This document shows, piece by piece, positions 1 to 5,107 of a DNA stretch of 5,194 nucleotides (position 1 is its first letter; each line of letters begins with the position of its first letter). Origin of the DNA: Propionibacteriaceae bacterium (lineage in GTDB: Bacteria > Actinomycetota > Actinomycetes > Propionibacteriales > Propionibacteriaceae). A program made the position numbers and the translations under genes. The notes under the pieces were generated by a model. It was not told the DNA's origin, made no database searches, and worked only from the letters and a program-made list of their open reading frames with translations. The stretch lies in NCBI GenBank assembly GCA_003158895.1, contig PMLO01000161.1:750-5943 (forward strand), in the 5' to 3' direction.

Positions 1-1
1 C

Positions 2-280
2 TCGCTCGACACGCAGGGTCGTCCGAGCCTCGCCTGGCTCGCCGACGACCGTCGGGAGCGGCTGACCTCGGACGCCGAGCGCACGGCGAAGCACCTCACC
101 GGATCCGCCAAGCGCACCGGACGCGGCGTCGCCAAGAAGGCCCGGCGCGCAGCCGAGCGTGCGGCGAAGGATGCGCAGCACGCGAAGAAGTCGGTCACCC
201 GTGAGTTGAAGCTCGCGGGCAGTGAGGCCAAGTCCCAGGTTGCCGGGGCCCAGCGCCGTCTGGAGCACGCGCTCAGTTGA
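2..280 (+). CDS. 3' end of a gene with a basic Ala/Lys/Arg-rich tail (possibly DoxX-family membrane protein)
   Basis: This is an open frame that enters from the left edge and ends at TGA 278-280, leaving 92 visible residues. It begins SLDTQGRPSLAW and continues as a hydrophilic, mostly helical-looking tail with about 22 Lys/Arg and 18 Ala, including the clusters AKKARRAAERAAK and HAKKSVTREL. No membrane segment or catalytic motif lies in the visible part. The LDTxGRPSLAW stretch followed by a charged tail resembles, from memory, the C-terminus of actinobacterial DoxX-family membrane proteins, which can occur near aroA; this is a tentative match. A linker-histone-like or heparin-binding-like tail would look similar. 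Codon use is high GC3, like the neighbours. The stop overlaps the aroA start (TTGA), so the two are probably co-transcribed. The coding call is firm; the identity is weak. Confidence 0.75.
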   Translation, partial: SLDTQGRPSLAWLADDRRERLTSDAERTAKHLTGSAKRTGRGVAKKARRAAERAAKDAQHAKKSVTRELKLAGSEAKSQVAGAQRRLEHALS

Positions 281-1548
281 GCGAGCCCGCGCCCGTCCCC
301 TGGGCCGCCCCCGTGGCGGCCGGCCCGCTGCGGGCGCGAGTCGTCGTACCCGGTTCCAAATCCGCGACCGCTCGCGCCCTACTGCTCGCGGCGATCGCCA
401 GCGGCCCCGGCACGATCACCGGACCCCTGGAGGCCCGTGACTCGCAGCTGATGCGCGACGCGCTGAGGGCGCTCGGCGCGGTCATCGACGACTCAGACCA
501 CCTCACCTGGAAGATCCGCCCGGCCAAGCCGGTACGTGCGGCGGCCGAGATCGACTGCGGCCTCGCCGGTACGGTCATGCGGTTCGTACCGCCGGTGGCG
601 GCGCTCGCATCCGGCACCACACGCTTCATCGGTGACGAGCAGGCCAGCGCCCGTCCCGTACAGCCCATCCTCGACAGCCTGCGCCAGCTCGGTGCGACGG
701 TCGATGGGGACCAGCTGCCGTTCTCGGTCACAGGACCCGTACGTGGCGGCACCGCGACCGTCGACGCCACCGCGTCGAGCCAGTTCGTGTCCGGACTGCT
801 GCTCACCGCGGCGCGCTTCCCCCGCGGACTGACGTTGCGCCACGACGGAGACGGCGAAGTGCCTAGCCGCCGCCACATCGACATGACGGTGGAGTGGCTG
901 CGGGCGCGCGGCGTCCAGGTCACACACCCCGACGAGGACACCTGGGTGGTGCAGCCCGGACCGATCAAGGCGGTCGCCGAGACCGTCGAGCCCGACTTCA
1001 TGACGGCCGCGCCGTTCCTTGCCGCCGCAGTGGTCACCGGTGGCACCGTGACGGTGGCCGGTTGGCCAAGCTCGTCCACCCAGCCCGGAGCCGATCTTGG
1101 CGACGTGCTCGCCGAGTTCGGCGCCTCGGCGACGCTCGGTACGGGCGGTCTCACGGTCTCGGGCGCCGGCCGCATCCACGGGGTCGACCTCGACCTCCAC
1201 GACGCCTCCGAGCTCGTACCGGTCGCTGCCGCCCTCGCGGCGCTGGCCGTGACGCCCTCGACGATCCGCGGCGTCGCCCACATCCGCGGCCACGAGACCG
1301 ACCGGCTCGCGGCCCTCGCCGCGGAGATCACCGGCCTCGGCGGGTCGTGCGTGGAGACGGCGGACGGGCTGGACATCGAACCCGCGCCCCTGCACGCCGG
1401 GACGTTCCACTGCTACGCCGATCACCGGCTCGCCCACGCGGGAGCCGTGCTCGGTCTCGTACAGCCCGGCATCGTTCTGGACGACATCGCCTGCACGTCG
1501 AAGACGATGCCGCGCTTCCCGGAGACGTGGCTGGGCATGCTCCGATGA
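277..1548 (+). CDS. aroA: 3-phosphoshikimate 1-carboxyvinyltransferase (EPSP synthase)
   Basis: This cytoplasmic enzyme joins phosphoenolpyruvate to shikimate-3-phosphate, the sixth step of the shikimate pathway to chorismate and aromatic amino acids. The 423 residues are the normal family length and cover both halves of the inside-out alpha/beta fold. By alignment with E. coli AroA, the visible ligands are K28, S29 and R33 in PGSKSATAR, the LAGTVMRF loop (96-103) with G98, T99 and R102, R126, SSQ (167-169), E340 and R343 in HETDR, R384 in DHR and K409 in TSKT. E. coli Asp313 aligns with E312, and the glyphosate-loop Pro101 aligns with F103. The TTG start at 277 overlaps the previous stop and has GGAG (262-265) 11 nt upstream. 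It keeps the N-terminal WxAP segment; an in-frame GTG at 313 lacks a ribosome binding site. The stop overlaps the rsgA start. Identity is very secure. Confidence 0.97.
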   Translation: MSEPAPVPWAAPVAAGPLRARVVVPGSKSATARALLLAAIASGPGTITGPLEARDSQLMRDALRALGAVIDDSDHLTWKIRPAKPVRAAAEIDCGLAGTVMRFVPPVAALASGTTRFIGDEQASARPVQPILDSLRQLGATVDGDQLPFSVTGPVRGGTATVDATASSQFVSGLLLTAARFPRGLTLRHDGDGEVPSRRHIDMTVEWLRARGVQVTHPDEDTWVVQPGPIKAVAETVEPDFMTAAPFLAAAVVTGGTVTVAGWPSSSTQPGADLGDVLAEFGASATLGTGGLTVSGAGRIHGVDLDLHDASELVPVAAALAALAVTPSTIRGVAHIRGHETDRLAALAAEITGLGGSCVETADGLDIEPAPLHAGTFHCYADHRLAHAGAVLGLVQPGIVLDDIACTSKTMPRFPETWLGMLR

Positions 1549-2561
1549 GCCGTCGAGGCAACACGGGGAGCGTGTACGAGGACGACCAGAAGGGTTTCGA
1601 CCGCCCCGCCCGCCACACCCGGCCTCGCACCAAGGACCGGCCCGACTACTCCAAGCTCGACGTCGCGCGCGTCGTGACGATCGACCGCGGACGGTACCGG
1701 TGCGTCATCGACGGGCGGGCGGTCAGTGCGACGAAAGGCCGGTCACTCGGGCGTACGTCCGTGATCGTCGGCGACCTCGTACGACTCGACGGCGACACCT
1801 CCGGCGAGCCCGGCACCCTGGCCCGTGTCGTCGAGGCGCTGGAGCGGGTGACGGTCCTGCGACGTACAGCGGACGACGACGACCCGTACGAGCGGCCCAT
1901 CGTCGCCAACGCCGACCAGCTCGTGATCGTCACCGCACTCGCCGACCCGCCACCGCGGATGGGGATGATCGACCGGATCCTCATCGCCGCGTACGACGCG
2001 GGCATCGACCCGCTGCTGTGCCTCACGAAGTCGGACCTCGACGACCCGACCGAGATCATCGCCGCGTACGAACCGCTGGGCGTGCCGATCGTCGTCACCC
2101 GGATCGGGCAGGAGCTGTCGGAGCTCCGCTCGTACCTCGACGACCACGTCAGCGTTCTCGTCGGTCACTCCGGCGTGGGCAAGTCCACCCTTGTCAACGC
2201 GCTGATCCCCAGCGCGCACCGAGCGACGGGAGTCGTGAACGATGTCACCGGCCGCGGCCGCCACACGTCCAGTGCGGCGATCGCGTTGGAGCTGCCGGGC
2301 GGTACGGGCTGGGTCGTCGACACACCCGGCGTACGGTCGTTCGGGCTGTCCCACGTCGATCCGAAGAACATCCTCAGATCGTTCTCCGACCTTGACGAAC
2401 TCTCCGAGGACTGCCCCAGGGGATGTACGCATGCGGCGACCGAGCCGGAATGTGCGCTCGATGCGGCCGTCGCCGAGGGCAGGTTGCAGCCCGAGCGGCT
2501 CGCGTCGTTCCGCCGGATCCAGGTCGCGGACCATCCTGATCGGTCGGATCGCCAGAACTAG
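1545..2561 (+). CDS. rsgA: Ribosome small-subunit-dependent GTPase A, 30S maturation factor
   Basis: RsgA (YjeQ/EngC) is a circularly permuted GTPase that acts late in 30S subunit assembly and releases RbfA in well-studied bacteria. The protein has 338 residues. A basic N-terminal extension (about 1-38) is followed by an OB-fold (about 39-106) containing VVTIDRGRYRC. The GTPase motifs come in the permuted order: G4 TKSD (161-164), P-loop GHSGVGKST (207-215), switch I GRGRHTSS (236-243) and G3 DTPG (259-262). A zinc knuckle follows with C290, C294, H296 and C303. The ATG at 1545 overlaps the aroA TGA (ATGA), which implies translational coupling; GGAG at 1521-1524 is too distant to be a good ribosome binding site. 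The frame stays open upstream as far as 894, but that part lies across aroA and has no family similarity. The N-terminus chosen here fits the actinobacterial form of the protein. Confidence 0.97.
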   Translation: MSRRGNTGSVYEDDQKGFDRPARHTRPRTKDRPDYSKLDVARVVTIDRGRYRCVIDGRAVSATKGRSLGRTSVIVGDLVRLDGDTSGEPGTLARVVEALERVTVLRRTADDDDPYERPIVANADQLVIVTALADPPPRMGMIDRILIAAYDAGIDPLLCLTKSDLDDPTEIIAAYEPLGVPIVVTRIGQELSELRSYLDDHVSVLVGHSGVGKSTLVNALIPSAHRATGVVNDVTGRGRHTSSAAIALELPGGTGWVVDTPGVRSFGLSHVDPKNILRSFSDLDELSEDCPRGCTHAATEPECALDAAVAEGRLQPERLASFRRIQVADHPDRSDRQN

Positions 2562-2597
2562 CCGGACGAGGTCCCGCAGGCGGCGGATCGTCCCCGG

Positions 2598-2603
2598 TAA
2601 CCT
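2598..2603 (+). promoter_or_regulatory. Candidate -10 element (TAACCT) for a leaderless hisN transcript
   Basis: TAACCT fits the actinobacterial -10 pattern TAnnnT. Exactly six bases separate it from the hisN ATG, so transcription would start at or next to the A of the start codon and give a leaderless mRNA. No Shine-Dalgarno sequence precedes the ATG, which agrees with this. No convincing -35 hexamer is seen 16-19 bp upstream. TAA 2598-2600 is also an in-frame stop, so ATG 2610 is the most upstream start possible for hisN. Confidence 0.5.
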
Positions 2604-2609
2604 GCTGAC

Positions 2610-3485
2610 ATGGCTGCCCGCAAGGAACTCACCGACGACCTCCGCCTGGCGCACGTGCTCGCCGACAACGCCGACTCGATCACATTGGCACGGTTCCGCG
2701 CTCAGGACCTGCGGGTCGAGCACAAGCCGGACCTGTCCGAGGTCACGGATGCCGACACAGCCGTCGAGGAGGCGATCCGCCGGACGCTCTCGTCGAGCCG
2801 TCCTCGCGACGCCGTACACGGCGAAGAGGGCGAGGACACCGGCTGGGGCCCGAGGCGCTGGGTCATCGACCCCATCGACGGCACGGCGAACTTCGTCCGC
2901 GGCGTGCCTGCCTGGGCGACGCTGATCGCGCTCATGGTCGAGGACCGCGTCGAGGTGGGCGTCGTCAGCGCCCCCCTGCTGGGGCGCCGCTGGTGGGCCT
3001 GTACGGATGGTGGGGCGTTCACCGGGAAGTCGCTGATGAGCCCGACTCCGATGCGCGTGTCGAAAGTGAGCTCGTTGTCGGACGCGTTCCTCTCGTACTC
3101 GTCGCTCAAGGGCTGGGTCGACGCGGAGCGCGGGCTGCAGTTCGGCGACCTGATGCGTACGGTGTGGCGCACGCGCGCGTTCGGCGACTTCTGGTCGCAC
3201 ATGCTCGTCGGCGAGGGCGCCGTCGACATCTCCGTCGAGCCCGAGCTGGCGCTGCACGACATGGCAGCGCTCGACGTGATCGTGCGCGAGTCGGGAGGCC
3301 GGGCCACGTCGATCGAGGGCGCCGACGGGCCGGTCGGTCCGGGCTTGCTCTGTACGAACGGGCTTCTCCACAACGAGGTCCTCGACCTCCTCGCGGAGTT
3401 CGCCGAGGACGCTGCCGAGAAGGACGAGACCGAGGAGTCCGTCATCATCGTCGGCCGCCGCGGCCTCCCCCCGGAAGACCACTAG
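2610..3485 (+). CDS. hisN: Histidinol-phosphatase, inositol monophosphatase family
   Basis: HisN removes phosphate from L-histidinol phosphate, the step before histidinol dehydrogenase in histidine synthesis. Actinobacteria use this Mg2+-dependent IMPase-fold enzyme. The 291 residues show the family metal sites in order: GEEG (71-74, with E72), then WVIDPIDGT (84-92) with D87 and D90, and D217 in LALHDMAAL, followed by the E-SGG stretch. The usual Trp before the last Asp is His216 here. NGLLHNEVL (250-258) is typical of the HisN branch, but general IMPase or fructose-bisphosphatase activity cannot be excluded from sequence alone. Residues from about 265 form an acidic tail ending EESVIIVGRRGLPPEDH, longer than I expect for the family. 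The start is fixed by an upstream in-frame TAA. The gene follows rsgA by 48 bp. In Streptomyces coelicolor the experimentally assigned histidinol phosphatase lies, as I recall, in the same aroA/sigR region. Confidence 0.92.
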   Translation: MAARKELTDDLRLAHVLADNADSITLARFRAQDLRVEHKPDLSEVTDADTAVEEAIRRTLSSSRPRDAVHGEEGEDTGWGPRRWVIDPIDGTANFVRGVPAWATLIALMVEDRVEVGVVSAPLLGRRWWACTDGGAFTGKSLMSPTPMRVSKVSSLSDAFLSYSSLKGWVDAERGLQFGDLMRTVWRTRAFGDFWSHMLVGEGAVDISVEPELALHDMAALDVIVRESGGRATSIEGADGPVGPGLLCTNGLLHNEVLDLLAEFAEDAAEKDETEESVIIVGRRGLPPEDH

Positions 3486-3565
3486 CTCAGGGGATTCCCT
3501 CGGCGAGAGGACTTGCGCCCCTCGAGGAGAGGACCCTTCACCGTTTGGCTTAGGCGCCCATGGGT

Positions 3566-3576
3566 ACGGTGACCGT
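3566..3576 (+). repeat. Perfect 5-bp inverted repeat ACGGT-G-ACCGT, candidate operator
   Basis: Arms ACGGT (3566-3570) and ACCGT (3572-3576) flank a single central base. The element overlaps the candidate -10 TACGGT and sits 35 bp before the start codon. A third related half-site, TCACCGT, lies at 3538-3544. The position suits a repressor site, but the sequence matches no operator I can name, including DtxR/IdeR or Fur boxes. A chance palindrome of this size is possible. Confidence 0.35.
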
Positions 3577-3601
3577 GAATGGCGCAGGCAGCGTCGCGTT
3601 G

Positions 3602-3607
3602 AGGAGG
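3602..3607 (+). promoter_or_regulatory. Strong Shine-Dalgarno sequence (AGGAGG) setting the GTG start
   Basis: AGGAGG, within GAGGAGGAG 3601-3609, is the full anti-Shine-Dalgarno complement and lies 4 nt before GTG 3612. It is the best ribosome binding site in the window. It supports GTG 3612 as the start although the first 40 residues of the protein are disordered-looking, and the next in-frame ATG lies inside membrane segment 2. Confidence 0.85.
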
Positions 3608-3611
3608 AGCG

Positions 3612-5033
3612 GTGTCTGCACCGGACCAGGAAGAAACCCTTCCCGAGTCTCTCGACACCCCTGAGGACGATGAGCGGGTTGGCGATGCGCTTGCCGGGCC
3701 TGATCTGGACACTCCGCCTGCGCCTACCACTGCGGAGCGCAGGTCGCGCTTGCGCGGGTTTCTCGGGATCCTCGGCCCTGGTCTGGTCACGGGGGTGGCA
3801 GACGATGATCCGTCCGGGGTGGCGACGTACTCGCAAGCCGGTGCCGCCTTCGGGGTCGGCCTGCTGTGGACGGCGCCGCTGTCTTTGCCCTTGATGTACG
3901 CAGTGCAGGAGATCTGCGACCGTACAGCCTTGGCCACCGGTGACAGCCTGGGCACGCTGGTACGGCGGAGGTTCGAGCGGGGCGCGCAGTGGGTGATCGG
4001 GGTGCTCGTTGTGGCACTGCTGGTCGCGAACTGCCTCAACGTCGCCGCTGATCTGGCCGCCATCGGCTCCGGTATGGAGCTCCTCGGCCTTGGGCCGGAC
4101 CATCTGTGGGTCGCGATCGCCGGCGCAGCGTTGACGGCGGCGCTGGTGTGGGGATCGTTCGAGCGCCTGGCCAAGTTCTTCAAGTGGCTGTGCTTGGTGC
4201 TGCTGGGGTATGTCGGGGTTCTCTTCGTCGCGAAGGTGCCCTGGCACGACGTCGGCGTGGGGACGCTCGGGCTCCGGATGACGTGGACGTGGAGCTCCAT
4301 CTCCCTCCTGGTCGCGGTCTTGGGCACGACGATCTCCCCGTACATGTTCTTCTGGCAGAGCGCGCATCGCATCGAGGAGATGCGCTCCGAGTCAGGGACG
4401 AGCGAGGCGTCGAAGCCACTGCTCGAACGCAGCCCCAGGAAGGCCGGGGCCAAGCTGTTCCTCTCCCGGGTCGACGTGTTCGTCGGCATGCTCGTCAGCA
4501 CGCTCGCGATGTTCGCCATCATGGTCTCTACGTCGTCGACGATCGGCCGAAACGGTCCCGTGACCATCAACACAGCCGCCGATGCTGCCAAGGCACTCGC
4601 GCCGATTGCCGGCCCGTTGGCGTCGGCCGTCTTCTCGATCGGCTTCATCGCGACCGGCGTCCTGGCCGTCCCCGTACTCGCCAGCTCCGGCTCCATCGCT
4701 CTCGCGGGGCTGCTCGGCAAGCCCTGGGGCTTCGACCGCTCGCCCAAGCGCGCACCGCTGTTCTACGGGCTCATCGGTGTCGGCACCCTCGGCGGGATCG
4801 CGATCGGCTACTTCTCGAACAACCCGATCGGCATGCTCGTGCTGAGCGCCACCATCAACGGCATCGCCGCCGCCCCGTTCCTCGTCGTCATCATGGTCAT
4901 CTCCGGAAGCCGGAAACTGCTCGGTGACTACCGCAACGGGCCGCTGGCGACCGTAGCCGGATGGGCGACGGCCGCGATCATGACAGTGGCCGGATGTGCC
5001 GCCATGTACATCGCCATCGCCCAACCACACTGA
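3612..5033 (+). CDS. NRAMP/SLC11-family divalent cation transporter with a variant metal site
   Basis: This 473-residue inner-membrane protein has the 11-helix LeuT-like layout of bacterial NRAMP (MntH) proteins. Approximate helices are 50-76, 82-103, 125-150, 163-182, 189-208, 226-250, 287-308, 330-357, 381-401, 405-430 and 445-470. It begins with about 40 acidic, proline-rich residues, probably cytoplasmic and disordered. Helix 1 carries GPGLVTGVADDDPSG, where D66 aligns with the conserved metal-binding Asp of DPGN and G69 replaces its Asn. Helix 6 carries TTISPYMFFWQ, where S242-P-Y244 replaces Met-Pro-His. The loop after helix 6 (251-286) is charged. These variants are typical, from memory, of a widespread NRAMP-related branch rather than of MntH itself, so Mn2+/Fe2+ import should not be assumed; Mg2+ or another hard cation is possible. 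The gene starts with GTG behind a strong Shine-Dalgarno sequence and probably has its own promoter. Family certainty is high, substrate certainty low. Confidence 0.93.
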   Translation: MSAPDQEETLPESLDTPEDDERVGDALAGPDLDTPPAPTTAERRSRLRGFLGILGPGLVTGVADDDPSGVATYSQAGAAFGVGLLWTAPLSLPLMYAVQEICDRTALATGDSLGTLVRRRFERGAQWVIGVLVVALLVANCLNVAADLAAIGSGMELLGLGPDHLWVAIAGAALTAALVWGSFERLAKFFKWLCLVLLGYVGVLFVAKVPWHDVGVGTLGLRMTWTWSSISLLVAVLGTTISPYMFFWQSAHRIEEMRSESGTSEASKPLLERSPRKAGAKLFLSRVDVFVGMLVSTLAMFAIMVSTSSTIGRNGPVTINTAADAAKALAPIAGPLASAVFSIGFIATGVLAVPVLASSGSIALAGLLGKPWGFDRSPKRAPLFYGLIGVGTLGGIAIGYFSNNPIGMLVLSATINGIAAAPFLVVIMVISGSRKLLGDYRNGPLATVAGWATAAIMTVAGCAAMYIAIAQPH

Positions 5034-5066
5034 CGCCCGCCCCCGGTCTCGACCCGAGCGGTACAG

Positions 5067-5088
5067 GTGCTCTCCCTGAGGAGTGCAC
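5067..5088. terminator. Imperfect hairpin between convergent genes, possible bidirectional terminator
   Basis: GTGC-T-CTCC, loop CTGA, GGAG-T-GCAC forms an eight-pair stem with one internal T-T mismatch and a four-base loop. It begins 33 nt after the transporter stop and ends 20 nt beyond the stop of the minus-strand gene, so it could serve both. No T-tract follows on either strand. Many actinobacterial terminators lack one, but this keeps the call tentative. Confidence 0.35.
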
Positions 5089-5107
5089 ATCGTCTCGCCG
5101 ATGGGCT

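Larger units (their letters stand above)
3486..3611 (+). promoter_or_regulatory. Control region between hisN and the transporter gene
   Basis: This 126-bp gap holds several small ordered elements and no plausible gene. There is a direct repeat GAGAGGAC (3505-3512 and 3527-3534, 22 bp apart), a CCTCGAGG palindrome (3520-3527), TCACCGT (3538-3544) with its inverse ACGGTGA (3566-3572), CCCATGGG (3557-3564), and a TAnnnT-type hexamer TACGGT (3565-3570) that could be a -10. A weak GTTTGG lies 16 bp upstream of that hexamer. I infer that the transporter has its own promoter here. No strong rho-independent terminator for hisN is visible. Confidence 0.45.

Noticed and set aside
273..1376. 367-codon and overlapping 314-codon minus-strand frames opposite aroA
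   Set aside because: Low-complexity composition rich in Ser, Arg, Ala and Gly and no recognisable motif; aroA on the plus strand explains the openness.
894..1544. Upstream in-frame extension of rsgA
   Set aside because: It is an out-of-frame reading of aroA made mostly of Arg and Pro; RsgA similarity begins after ATG 1545.
2564..2574. GGAC-GAG-GTCC hairpin after rsgA
   Set aside because: Four base pairs with a three-base loop and no extension is too weak for a terminator and expected by chance at this GC.
3489..3500. GGGATTCCC as a terminator after hisN
   Set aside because: The arms leave a one-base loop, which cannot form a stable hairpin, and no T-tract follows.
3542..3564. Possible DtxR/IdeR-type iron or manganese box around TTTGGCTTAGGCGCC
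   Set aside because: Only scattered matches to the TTAGGTTAGGCTAACCTAA consensus, no dyad symmetry, and a one-base insertion is needed to align the TTAGG half.
1743..4367. 874-codon open frame on the minus strand across rsgA, hisN and the transporter gene
   Set aside because: It runs antisense to three well-recognised genes and is rich in Arg, Pro and Gly with no domain. Such frames are a by-product of high GC and strong third-position bias.
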